Of a DNA stretch of 64,000 nt, positions 35,422-46,222 are shown in pieces. The DNA is from Lepus europaeus. Lineage: Eukaryota > Chordata > Mammalia > Lagomorpha > Leporidae. The stretch's first letter is position 1, and every line of letters begins with the position of its first letter. Location of the stretch: positions 133,830,996 to 133,894,995 of the forward strand of contig NC_084829.1 in the NCBI RefSeq assembly GCF_033115175.1, written 5' to 3'. A model generated the notes under the pieces. That model was not told where the DNA came from. It ran no database searches and saw only the letters and a list, made by a program, of their open reading frames with translations. A program made the position numbers and the translations under genes.

Positions 35422-36182
35422 TTTTTTTTTTCTATGTCAAGCTATTTATATTCACTCCAGGATGGGTAAGGCTGGAGCCCCCTGCCTCCCGCCCCCACCA
35501 CGGCAGTCAGAGACTCCGGTGTCCTCACACCACAAACTTGTTCTTGGCTAGGGAGTTGCTCTTGGTGGCTTTGTCGGTGTGGGCCTGGTAGCAGATTACG
35601 GTCTTGGTGGAGAGGCCCAGGCGCTCTTTGTATATCCACCCGATGTGCATCACGCCCGCCTGGTTCTCGGCCTCCCTGGTCCACACGGCAATCTTGTCTC
35701 CTTTGGTGCGGACGTTGAGCAGGGCCCCGCACACCTCTCTGCTGTGCTCCTCAAAGCTCTCCTCGATCAAACACAGCAGCTTGAACAGGGCGTAGTCACA
35801 GCCGGAGGAGAGCTTGCTGGCCAGCTGGATGTGACTGTACATCGCCCAGAAGTCCTCCACGGTGTCAACCTTGGTGACGAGATGCAGATTGTCCTGCCAG
35901 GCCCGGCTGCGTTCATTCGTAAAGAACCACAGAGCCCATCTGTTCTGCAGGGGGTGCACCCCGAGATGGGCCTCCGCGGGGACCTCATTCTGGACCTTTC
36001 TCCACAGAGGCTGAGAAGCCCTGGGCGAGTCCTGAGCTTGCCCGCCGGGGAACGCACCCACCGCTGCCACCTCTTCCTCTTTCTCCTTCTTTTCTTCCTC
36101 CTGTTCCTGGATTCTACCCTCAACTTCACAAACAGGGCCTGTGGCAGCCATGCAGCAGCTGAAGCTCCACGGAGACCCAGCC
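35422..36182 (-). pseudogene. EIF4E1B: Processed EIF4E1B-like retrocopy, internal in-frame deletion
   Basis: The frame 36151 to 35525 encodes 208 residues similar to eIF4E, the mRNA 5'-cap-binding translation factor. It is closer to the oocyte-type eIF4E1B (RSRAWQDNLHLVTKVDTVED, IQLASKLSSGCDYALFK, FEEHSREVCGA). HPLQNRWALWFF is at residues 66-77, the first cap tryptophan (W85), the VEDFW partner-binding motif (98-102) and a second cap tryptophan (W157) are kept, and the end is KNKFVV. About 38 residues are missing between K124 and L125, including the WE cap-binding pair. There are no introns. A reversed poly(A) run (35420-35431) and 17-base flanking repeats with one mismatch (35405-35421 and 36183-36199) show retroposition. 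It is GC-rich against AT-rich flanks. Expression is unknown. Confidence 0.93.
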
Positions 36183-36199
36183 TTCTCTCCATATTTGTT

Positions 36200-37150
36200 A
36201 CATCAGAAGCCAGCTTGGCTATCAGAGCTCCAGCTTAAGACATGGCCTTCATCAGTTATCATATGAGGAGCTGAGATGGACAGTAGGTAAATGGTGTGTT
36301 TGAGAGATCTCTACCCAATTATGTCAAAGAATCTTTTAGAAGAAAAAAAAGGCTTGTTAACTGTGTATTAGTTATTTTTGCTGTGTTACTAATTGCCCCA
36401 AAACCCAGACCCTGGAAAGATCAGCATTATTGCTTCACATAGTATCTGAGGCTCAGGGATCCAGGAGCAGCATTGTTAGGTAGTTCTGGCTCAGGATCTC
36501 TCACAAGATTAAAAATCAAGCTGACAGCCTGGGCTGCTGTCATCTCAAGACTTAATGGGAGCTGGCATGTGGCACAGCAAGTAAAGCCACCACCTGTGAT
36601 ACCTGCATCCCACTTCCTGTCCAGCTCCCTGATAATTGACTAGGAAAAGCAGCAGAAGGTGACCCACGTACTTGGGCTCCTGCACCCATGTGGAAGATCT
36701 GGATGAAGTTCCTGGCTTCAGTGAATGAATCAGTGGATGTGCGTGTGTGTGTGTGTGTGTCTGCCCCTCTCTTTGTAACCCTTACCTTTTAAATAAATAA
36801 ACAAATCTTTAAAATAAAAAAAAAGACTTGGTAGACTGGAAAATGATCTTTCAATATCTATTAAATGACCTTTGGCAAGCATTATCTCCCCTTCACTGTT
36901 AGGTTAACCCCAACATGGCATTGCCTCACAATGAGACATCCAAAAGGAAGAGACAGTCCAAGCTGGTGAGACAGTACTCAAAATGGAAGTGACAGTCCTT
37001 TATAACTGAATTCAGCAGTGGTGTACCTTTTGTCTTATGCTATTAGTCACAGCTCAACCATGGTACAATGTGGGAAAAGTATACAGAAGAATGTTAATAC
37101 CAGGAAGTGGTTGGGGGGCAGTGTTACTGGGGCTATCTTGGAGACTGACT
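36200..37150 (+). repeat. Ancient interspersed repeat, interrupted by a CSINE
   Basis: From about 36365 ('gttatttttgctgtgttactaattgccccaaaa...tcagggatccaggagcagc') to 37150 ('ccatggtacaatgtgggaaaagtatac...ggggctatcttggagactg') the sequence follows a familiar mammalian-wide repeat whose family name I cannot assign. A CSINE splits it at 36551-36825. Confidence 0.5.
36551..36825 (+). repeat. CSINE, plus strand
   Basis: Head 'ggagctggcatgtggcacagcaagtaaagcc', a (GT)n at 36738-36760 and tail AAATAAATAAACAAATC. The short repeat aagactt lies on both sides (about 36545-36551 and 36825-36831). Confidence 0.85.
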
Positions 37151-37254
37151 GTCTTAATCTTGAATGAAGGTGAACTGTTCTTAAGAGTAAAATTAGAAGC
37201 ACTGTCAATTAGAAAGAACTCAGTTCAGATGTACCTAGCTCCAAGATACAATAA

Positions 37255-37585
37255 TGCTTTTTTTTTTTCTTGACAGGCAGAGTGGACAGTGAGAGAGAGA
37301 CAGAAAAAAAGGTCTTCCATTTTCCATTGGTTCACCCTCCAATGGCCGCCATGGCCGGTGCACTGTGGTAATCGAAGCCAGGAGCCAGGTGCTTCTCCTG
37401 GTCTCCCATGCAGGTGCAGGGCCCAAGGACTTGGGCCATCCTCCACTGCATTCCTGGGCCACAGCAGAGAGCTGGACAGGAAGAGGAGCGACTGGGACAG
37501 AATCCGGCACCCCGACCAGGACTAGAACCCGGGGTGCTGGTTCCACAGGCAGAGGATTAGCCTATTGTGCTGCGGTGCTGGCCAA
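37255..37585 (-). repeat. CSINE, minus strand, rather young
   Basis: The reversed tail (T)11 CTTGACAGGCAGAGTGGACAGTGAG leads to the reversed head 'cctattgtgctgcggtgctggcc', with a B box reading GACTAGAACCC. The flanks share 'caata(a)tgctt'. Open frames of up to 103 codons on both strands are SINE artefacts. Confidence 0.92.
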
Positions 37586-38885
37586 TATTGCTTCTTACTA
37601 CCCTGTGTTATTTCTGAATTTTTTTGAGCACCAAGCTTCCTATCTCTAACCCTTAAATAGCCCATCTCATACACTTGTTGTGAAGGTTGAAAGAGGTGAC
37701 ATTTTAAGTGCTTTCCTTCTGTGGAAATTTCTCTAAAGGAAATTAACAACAAACAAAAATATGGGTTATTCTGTGAAGTACAGAAAATTCAAAAATTTTA
37801 TTCTGCAGTATTTAAAGGGTACAGTGTCCTAAAGTATGGCTATTATAGCTGATTTGGCTGAGGATATGGGGTGGTGATGGTCCAGAGAGGGAGATGGTTC
37901 TATTGCTGAAAACCAAGGTAATGCTCTTCAAATGTCATTGAATAATTTTTTCCAAGCACTTCTTAAACACTTGTGTGCCAGGTGCTGCTAAGAACTAAGA
38001 TTATGAAAGGACTAAGACTCAGTTCCTGACATCAACTTGTTCCCAGTCTTGCCTCAGGGTGGAGAGTATGGTCAGGAGACAGGCATGGACACAATTCTTG
38101 GGTGGAGATTTGGAGAAAGAAGTATGTGTGTGTGTGTGTGTGTGCCCAGGGACTGACAAGGAGAAGGAGTCAAGTCCTCACCCAGCTCACGGCAGCCAAG
38201 AAGAGAGTGCCCAGAAGAGCAGCAGCAGCATTGTGTGCTGCATGAGCCGAGAAGGGGGTGACTCTGGTTCCCAGAATTTTCCTTGAGGTGCATTGTCACA
38301 TTATCAAATGCAAATATAAGACACAAAGTTAAATTTGAATTCCACATAAAAGAATAATTTTGCTAGCAAAAACAGGTTCCAAATATTGCATTCTTTGTTG
38401 TTTACCTAGAACACAAATCTAGGCATCCTGTATTTTATGTGGCAGCTCTATACTTGGAAGATCACTGAAGTTACTTAGAGCAGAGGAGGCTGAGGAGCAG
38501 GAAGAAGGGAGTAGAGAGATTGGAAAGATTATGGATGCCCAGATGAGGAGCTTGACTAGACGGCAGAATAAATGGGTGTTCAGCTGAGGATTGTCGCAGT
38601 CAGATTACTTTTTCAGTAAGACCACTCTGGAGGCAATGTGGAAAACGGAGGAATATGGTGGGAACCAAGGACTGGGAAAGTGATTGGGAAATGCTTACAA
38701 TAGGACAAGACATTGGGAAGAAAGCACCTTCAGTAGAGCAAAGAAAGAAGCAGGCAGAATCATTGCAAAGGGCAAGAATTGATAATAGAGTATCTAATTA
38801 GTAGGACATCCCCCATAAGGAAGGGTTAAATGAATGATTCAAAATTTTAGCTGTGTGTTAAAGTACATAGGAGGTTTATTAAAAA
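37586..38885. other. Spacer with a (TG)n tract
   Basis: No gene recognised. A (TG)n tract lies at 38125-38144. A stretch near 37945-38010 vaguely resembles ancient L2-type wording. Confidence 0.5.
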
Positions 38886-38896
38886 GTACTGAAGCC

Positions 38897-39230
38897 AGGA
38901 CGGCGCCACGGCTCAACAGGCTAATCCTCCGCCTTGCGGCGCCGGCACACCGGGTTCTAGTCCCGGTTGGGGCGCCGGATTCTATCCCGGTTGCCCCTCT
39001 TCCAGGCCAGCTCTCTGCTATGGCCCAGAAAGGCAGTGGAGGATGGCCCAAGTCCTTGGGCCCTGCACCCCATGGGAGACCAGGAGAAGCACCTGGCTCC
39101 TGGCTTTGGATCAGTGCGATGCGCCGGCCACAGCAGCCATTGGAGGGTGAACCAATGGCAAAAAGGAAGACCTTTCTCTCTGTCTCTCTCTCTCACTATC
39201 CACTCTGCCAAAAAAAAAAAAAAAAAAAAA
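38897..39230 (+). repeat. Young CSINE, plus strand
   Basis: A GC-rich head (GGCGCCACGGCTCAACAGGC) with the B box GGTTCTAGTCCC and a 20-A tail. The target-site duplication gtactgaagcc lies at 38886-38896 and 39231-39241, extended by shared A's. Low divergence suggests recent activity. Confidence 0.95.
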
Positions 39231-39335
39231 GTACTGAAGCCCACACCCATCATTTCCGATTTCATTAATTTGAATGGGGAATTGGGCAATGGTATTATTC
39301 TTTAATTTCTCAGAAACTTCAGTACATAACCAGGA

Positions 39336-40014
39336 TCAGCAACCACAGCTGTTCTCCCTTATTTATGGCTTTACTTTCCATCATTTCAGTTATCCATGGT
39401 CAACTGTGACTGAAAATATTAAATGCAAAGTTTGTAAGTTTTAAATTACATGCCATTTCAAATGGTGCAATGAAATTTCTAGCCATCCTGCTGCATCCCA
39501 ACAAATTGTGCATCATGCCTTTCTTGGTCTTAGGTACCCATGCTGTATAGGCTATCTGTTCCTTAGTCACTGAGTAGCTATATTGGTTATCAGATCTGTC
39601 ATGGTATCACAGTGCTTATGTTCAAGTCATCTTTATTATACTTAATAATAGTCCCAAGGCACAAAAGTAAGGATGCTGGTTACTCGGATGTTCCCAAGAG
39701 AAGCTGTGAAGTGCTTCCTTAATGGAAATGATGAAAGTTCTTAACTTACTAAAGAAAGGAAAAATCTGCGTGCAGAGCTTGCTAAGATACATGTAAGATT
39801 GAATCTTCTATCTGTGAAACTGTGAAGGAAAAAGAAATTCATTCTACTTTTGCTGTTGCAATGTAAACTGCAAAAGTGATGGCCATTGTGTGTGTTAAGT
39901 GCTTAGTTAAGATGGAAAAGCTATTAAACTATAGTGTTCTGTACAGTCTACAAATTCAGGCATCCATTGGGGGCCAAGGAACGTATACTCTGCAGGGAAG
40001 TAGGTATTACTGTC
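39336..40014 (+). mobile_element. Tigger1-type DNA transposon relic
   Basis: The left end reads 'tcagttatccatggtcaactgtgactgaaaatattaaatg', then a transposase start region whose broken frame recalls the pogo/Tigger (CENP-B-like) helix-turn-helix, with 'tgcttagttaagatggaaaagctattaaa' at 39900. The right end 'caggcatccattgggggccaaggaacgtatactctgcagggaag' is the usual terminus. Most of the transposase is deleted. Confidence 0.8.
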
Positions 40015-40179
40015 TCAATAAGCCATTTAATATTTTATCATTCCAAGAATTATCGAACTTCATGAAATAGTACTTGAGCAAGAGAACATTATCATCTGAA
40101 AGCTTGCCGTCCCTTCTTCACAGAACACTGTCAGTCCCTTCCACATGCTTGGTAGGTAAAACAAACAAACAAACAAAAG

Positions 40180-40512
40180 CAAAACAAGGGACTGGCACTG
40201 TGACACAGTAGGTTAAGCTTCCACCTGTGGTGGCAGCATCCCATAAAGGCACCAGTTCAAATCCCAGCTGCTCTACTTCTGATCCAGCTCCCTGCTAATG
40301 GCTTGAAAAAGCAGAAGAGGATGGCTCAAGTCCTTGTGCCTCTGCACCCACATGGGAAAGTTAGAAGAAGCTCCTGACTCTTGGCTTCAGATCAGCTTAT
40401 TTCCAACCACTGTGGCCATCTGGGGAGTGAACCAGCAGATGGAAGATCCTTCATCTCCATCTCTCTCTGTCTGTAACTCTGCTTCTCAAATAAATAAATC
40501 TTAAAAACAAAA
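40180..40512 (+). repeat. CSINE, plus strand
   Basis: Head 'gggactggcactgtgacacagtaggttaagcttcc', tail CAAATAAATAAATCTTAAAAACAAAAAC. The flanking A/C-rich DNA hides the exact target-site duplication. Confidence 0.88.
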
Positions 40513-42256
40513 ACAGAAATACCACTAGCTACTCCTGCCCAAGAATGATAATACCCTATTTATTCCATGCAATCATTAATCTAAATACATCATTTCATCC
40601 TGAAGTTGAAAAGTAGGAGAGGAACAGTATCAAAGGATTTACTTGGACCTTGTGGAAACATCCAAATAATACATTTTACATCCTACCCTACTATCCTAGG
40701 TACTGCCAAACAGTCTGCTGAGAAATTGCTGGCATCTGCCATTGTTAATGTACTCTGAGTTCCTCCAGGATTCTGGAAAAGGTATCTTGCTATGTTTGGG
40801 TTTGCACACTTCATTTAATATCTTTCCAGAGAACTGAAGTTCACCTTGATTTCTTCTGTTTCTACAAGTAGGTACCCATGCCTGTTTTCCATGATGTGGG
40901 TAGTTTAGGGCAATAGTATATGAGATGACCTTGAATTCTCTCCAAGTCAAATGACTGATGCTTTGTAAAGCAAAAAATGAGCACACAAACCTATTACTTA
41001 GTTTTGTGATCGGCAGCCAAGTATCTGCCTTTGACAGAGAGACATTATGATCACTTTCATAATTTTCGTATTTTATTTTGCTCCCAAACCAAAGCATCTG
41101 TAAGTTCAATGTTTGTAGTATTTGCTCCTGCCTGAGAAAGGAAGGAATATACTGTTGTGTAACGTTCTGCTGTCAGGGTTGCAAGAGTCATGGCTCTAGT
41201 CACTCAGGTGTGTGTCTTGGCCACAAGAGATGTGGCAGATTCTCCTCTCCAGCTACTTTAGAAGCAGCACAGCTCCAGTGTAGCAGCTCTCAGTCACAGC
41301 CTCTCCTCTCCACCGTGTCACAGTTTCTCTGTGGGATTTATCCAGTTCTGCAGTCTTCTGGATCATAGCTTCTCTTGCCTGCAGGATCTGTTGAGGGGTG
41401 CTGCTGTCTTCTTAGTTGCTGCTTCTCTTCTCTGCTCGGTTTTCATCTCGTGACCACAATGAATGGGGCACAATGACAAGGAAGGTGTGAAGGTTTACAC
41501 CTCTGGGAGCTGTTTGCCCTGAAATGCTCACAAGTCGGATTTTCATGTATATCTAGAGGAGGTTCTAATGAGGTGTTGTACTGAAGCAATCAGGGGACCA
41601 ACATTGGAGTCTGTTTTGAACAGAAGTTTGCTGAGTGTTCAATCAGGTTGGTTTAGCCAGGATTACATGGTGTATGTTTCTCCTGTCCCCTACTCCCTCA
41701 TAGTTCCTGGAGAATTACAATCTCATGCTTTTTTCCTATGTTTGCTCTTTTCCTTTCCAGGGGTCCCTGGAGTCCCTATCAATATGAATATGTGAGATTG
41801 TAACAACAATAACAAAAAAAAACCAACTGTTTCTGCTTTACACATAAGACTATGGCTTTACAAGATATTTTGGTGTTTAATCAAACCTAGAACAGGTCCA
41901 GAATTATACATTTATCTTTTCTTCTTACTCTTCTTTGTGATTAGGATTCATTTCTACTTCCTTTGGAGAAATTATTTGTTGATGTGTTAAAAGAAAGAAG
42001 TGGAGAGGAGAAGCTTCAGGCATCCAATAACAATCACTGTGTAAATGTGTTAGTGATTTAGTATTGGCAAAGAACTGATTACAAGAGTTCTGTTTTCCAA
42101 ATCTGATTCCACTGAAAATATGGGGACTAAATTTGAATGTTTCAATGAAATTGATACAAAAACTGCTTAGAAGCTGTGTTGGATTGCTAAAAAATTAAAA
42201 TCCATGTAAAAGAGTCGGTAAGGGAAGATAGGAACAACACTACATTAAGAATAAAG
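40513..42256. other. 1.7 kb without an assigned repeat
   Basis: Two unusually long frames lie here: 137 codons on the minus strand (40696-41109) and 96 on the plus strand (41078-41368). I recognise no domain in either. The 41.1-41.8 kb part might be an old LTR, but I cannot name a family. Confidence 0.4.
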
Positions 42257-42546
42257 AGGGACTGGTGTTGTGGTATAGTGGGTTAAGCCACTGCTTATAG
42301 CCCCACCATCCCATATCAGAACACCCAGTCAAGTCCCAGCTGCTTGGCTTCTGGTCAAATTCCCTGCTAAAATGCTTGGGAAAAGCAGCAGAAGGTGGCC
42401 CAAGTTCTTGCACTCCTGCCACCCACGTGGGAGATCTTGATGGATTTCTGGGCTCCTGCCATCAGCCTGCACCAGCACGCTGCCTGTCAAATAAATAAAC
42501 AAATGAATGAATTAATGAGTGAATGAATGAATAAGTCTTTAAAAGA
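42257..42546 (+). repeat. CSINE, plus strand, shortened
   Basis: Head 'gggactggtgttgtggtatagtgggttaagcc', tail AAATAAATAAACAAATGAATGAATTAATGAG, a variant (AAAT/GAAT)n. The CT-rich zone is missing. Confidence 0.85.
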
Positions 42547-44167
42547 TCCATTTCCTGATTGCAATTTTACTATCTAAAAATGCTTCTCTGTTTTTCAAGA
42601 ATATTAATAAAACAGAGGGGTTGGAAATGATCATTGCCAACAATCCTTCTGTTTGGGAATTCTAAGTACTTACAACTTGATTGGAACTTGGAAGTGAGCA
42701 TAATAAAAGGAATGTGTTACTTCTGTTTTCATTGGAGAAATATTTTGGCACCCGAAAATAAAATGAACTGATTCCTTTATTCAGCAAACACTTATTGAGC
42801 ATCAGTTATATGCCAAACTCCCTGCCAGTCACAGGGATCAAACAACAAAATAGGTAGGCATGGTCCTCTAGGGACTTTCAAGATTGTGCAAAGATGCAAT
42901 TAGGAGTCAAAACAATACCTGGGAATGTGTGTAAGAATAAGAGTTACATGGTATAGAATCTGGCATTGGAGACTATTTCTAGTTCAATAATGTTTGAGGT
43001 AGCACTCCTTTTCAGTTACATTAAAGAAAAAAATCAAACACCTTCCAAATCTTACATCACAATATCAATACACAGGTGGATTTAAAAAAAAATGAAGGCC
43101 TTCAGCTGATCCTGTAGGAATGTGTGCTTGGACATACGTGTTTACATATCCACATAGCAAGCACTCTGTCAGCCCATAGGGACCAGTAGCACAGCTGAAG
43201 CATGCATAGCCACAGACATCAGCTGTACAGGAACCAAATGTCTCTACCCCAAATCACCTTAGAATTCAAAGTATTTAAATCAGTTGGCAACCACAACCAA
43301 TAATTTACAAAGGAAACCTCGTAGCACATAGACATAACCCCGAAGTTAAGTAAAGAACAATTCTGAATTTCAACTGTTTCACATTAATACTGAGATTGAA
43401 ATCTTCCCTGTAGAGCAAGGAATGTGCCACATCATAACAACCAGCAAAATGAGAAGTGTATTTGATGCCAGTTAAATCACAATAGGTTAATTAATAAGGT
43501 CACACAAATTCAAAGTGTTCACAATTCAGGGAAGTAAGTACTTACTGCTTGATTATCTTTCCATTATTACGAGAGAATTTTTATTGGAGATATTTTTTAG
43601 GGTAGAGTAGAATACAATGAAATAGTCTTGCTGTATCGGTCTCATATCTATTGAGATAATTGAAGTCTCATGCTCCCAGGGAAGACTTGAGGGTTCTAAA
43701 GCTTTTGCTAACTAACCAGTAATGATTAGAAACTAGTCTTAACCTTGTTTAACCAGTAAATTTCAGTACAATGGTTATAAGTGGACACCAGAACAGATTT
43801 TAAACTTAATGAAGACTTGCCGCAGTGAACAGAGTTCTGAAAGCCAACAAATCAGTGGCAGCCTTACCTTTTCAGTCAACCCTTTGGTGCCACTTGCTCT
43901 CTAGTGAACATGTCTCAAAGGCTGAAATCAATACTCCCTGTTGCCAACACACAGCCCTGCTTCCAAGAGTGTGGTAACCATTTCTTGCCTCTGTCCCCCA
44001 CACAACTGAAAACAAGTTCTTGCACATACCCTTTGGAAGTCTTTTATTGGCTCCATGAGCTCATCTTTCCTTAAGAAAGCAGTAACCTAGCTTTGCATTT
44101 TGGGGATTGTGTATATTGGTCCTTTTCTTTTACACTCTATACAAAATATATATATATATATATATGT
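42547..44167. other. Spacer with an old L2-like piece
   Basis: At 42778-42860 'tattcagcaaacacttattgagcatcagttatatgccaaactccctgccagtcacaggga' resembles a common ancient mammalian repeat. Nothing else assigned. A (TA)n tract lies at 44148-44165. Confidence 0.45.
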
Positions 44168-44176
44168 ATATTTAAA

Positions 44177-44504
44177 GATTTTACTTATTTATTTGAGAGG
44201 CAGAGTTACAGACAGTGAGAGGGAGAGACAGAGAGAAAGGTCTTCCTTCTGTTGGTTCACTCCCCAAATGGCCTCAACAGCCAGAGCTGTGCCAGTCTGA
44301 AGCCAGGAGCCAGGGTGCCTCCTACCAGTCTCCCACATGTGTGCAGGGGCCCAAGCACTTGGGCCATATTCTATTGCTTTCCCAGGCCACAGCAGAGAGC
44401 TGGATTGGAAGAGGAGCAGCCGGGACTAGAACCGGTGCCCATATGGAATGCCGGTGCCTCAGGCAGATGATTCATCTACTGTGCCACAGCGCCAGGTCCC
44501 CACA
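44177..44504 (-). repeat. CSINE, minus strand
   Basis: Begins AGATTTTACTTATTTATTTGAGAGGCAGAG and ends 'gtgccacagcgccaggtccc'. The 9-base repeat atatttaaa at 44168-44176 and 44505-44513 fits a target-site duplication. Confidence 0.92.
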
Positions 44505-44513
44505 ATATTTAAA

Positions 44514-44822
44514 TGTTTTATTTCATTTATTTCACTTTCTTATTTGAAAGGCAGAGAGACAGAAGGGGAAATCTTCCATCAGCTTGTTTACTCTCCAAAT
44601 TTCTGCAACTCCAGGGATGGGTGTGGCCAAAGTCAGGAACTGAATCCAGGTCTCCCACGTGGGTGGCAGGACCCAGGTAATTAACCAAAATCTGCTGCTT
44701 CCCCAGGATGCGCAGTAGCAGGAAGCTAGATCAAAAGAGGAGGAGCCGGGACTGGAATGAGACACAGATATGGGATGGGGGTATCTCAAGCAGCATCTCA
44801 AATGCCTACTCCTATATGCAAA
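44514..44822 (-). repeat. Second CSINE, minus strand, adjoining the first
   Basis: A shortened copy ('tttcactttcttatttgaaaggcagagagacag...aaatgcctactcc'). A related 'aatatttgaa' follows it at about 44824, so both insertions probably used overlapping target sequence. Confidence 0.82.
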
Positions 44823-45778
44823 AATATTTGAAATTATAAGATTAATTTTTAATTTTATTTAGCACTTTGGGCAGACTTCTTCATAATGATCCATTAGGTT
44901 AAAATATTATATTTAAGAAACATTTTTTATTAAGTATACATTCAGAGCCTTATGCAAAATCTGTCTGGTTTTTAAAGTTTAGCTACAAATTCTACATGCA
45001 ATACCTCTAAAATTCAGCTTTTTCTCTGGTGTCAACTGGCACCTTTTCTTCCCTTCCCTCTCACTGTTTTTGCACTAAGTCTCCACCTGGTTCTCCTAAT
45101 TTTGGACTTTATGTTGACTTTTATTCTCTTTTCCTGCTCCAAGCTCATCAACACTATCTGTAAATATTCTTCACTCCCCACCCTCCTCTTTCTCCTTTGG
45201 TCCTCTCACTAATTTAAGATTTCAACCCCTTTTGCCAGGATGATTGACAATGTTAAATTGTTACCTGAAGTCACACTTTTCCTTTCTAATACACCTTGCA
45301 TGTGCCCACTGGGGGTGATGAAGAACTGAACTGAGCTTGTCTCTCTGTCTGTAATACAGACAGATCTCTTAGAAAACCAAGTGAAGATGACTTAGCATAG
45401 TACTGTGGGACCAACTCTCCTGAATTCCTCCCTTCTCTATTTATTTTGTTCATTTCCCCTCTTATTCAATTCAGACCTCATTCACTCTTGCTTAGGTAAC
45501 TTGTACTTCTGTTGCTTGTACTAATCTCTCATCCAAATATTTGTTGTTGTCTTTGGAATGTGAACAGAGAGGCTAGCAAAATCCTGCTCACAATGAGATG
45601 TTCTCTTTTATAACAACATCTACTTCCCCCTTCAGATATGCTTCATAATCCATTCCACTACTAGATCACAGAAGATGCATGCAAATTTTGTGATGCCTTT
45701 TCCCTTGGCTGACAGCAGCTGCAGGACAACAGCAAATGCTGTTCCTCTATGTGTTCCATGGGCTAGAACAGCAGAGTA
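44823..45778. other. Spacer, nothing recognised
   Basis: AT/pyrimidine-rich DNA without a recognisable gene or repeat. Confidence 0.45.
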
Positions 45779-46222
45779 ATGCTCTTGTTTGAATGTGGTT
45801 TGTCCTCCATTGAACCGTGTGTTGGAGGTTTAGTCACCAGGGAAGCAGTGTTAGGAGACAATGGAAACTTTAAAAGGCAAAGCCTAGTGAGAAGTTGTTG
45901 GGTCACTGGGGCTCTGTACTCAGAGGGATTAAGGTGGTTCCTGCAGAGGGTTGCTATAAAACCCTGAGCCTGACCCCACCCAGCTCTGTTGCTTTCTGTT
46001 TCAGGATATGATCCCTTCCTCCCACACGCACTTCCGCCATTGCCATCTGCCATTGCCATTGCCGTGATGAGACACAGGCAAGAAGCCTGTCTGGAAACTG
46101 AGCCAGTGGGGTGCCCGGCCTTTGAACCTCTAAAATTGTAAGATAAATAGATGTCCTTTCTTTATAAAGTTAGATTGTCTCATGAATTTCATTATGGTAA
46201 CAAAAAAACTTACTAATACAGT
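45779..46222 (+). mobile_element. MaLR-type solo LTR (MST/MLT1-like)
   Basis: The order 'gtttgaatgtggtttgtcctcc...gtgttggaggtttagtcacc...gcagtgttaggagac', 'gctataaaaccctgagcctg' and 'aactgagccagtgg...cctctaaaattgtaagataaatag..cttctttataaagttagattgtct' matches the MaLR LTR plan, including a poly(A)-signal-like AATAAAT variant. There is no internal region nearby. Confidence 0.75.

Noticed and set aside
35579-36238. 219-codon open frame on the plus strand
   Set aside because: It is the antisense shadow of the GC-rich EIF4E1B retrocopy; the minus-strand frame has clear eIF4E motifs and this one has none.
38897-38990. tRNA-like A and B boxes in SINE heads
   Set aside because: They are parts of CSINE copies, not tRNA genes; no full cloverleaf with acceptor stem was seen.
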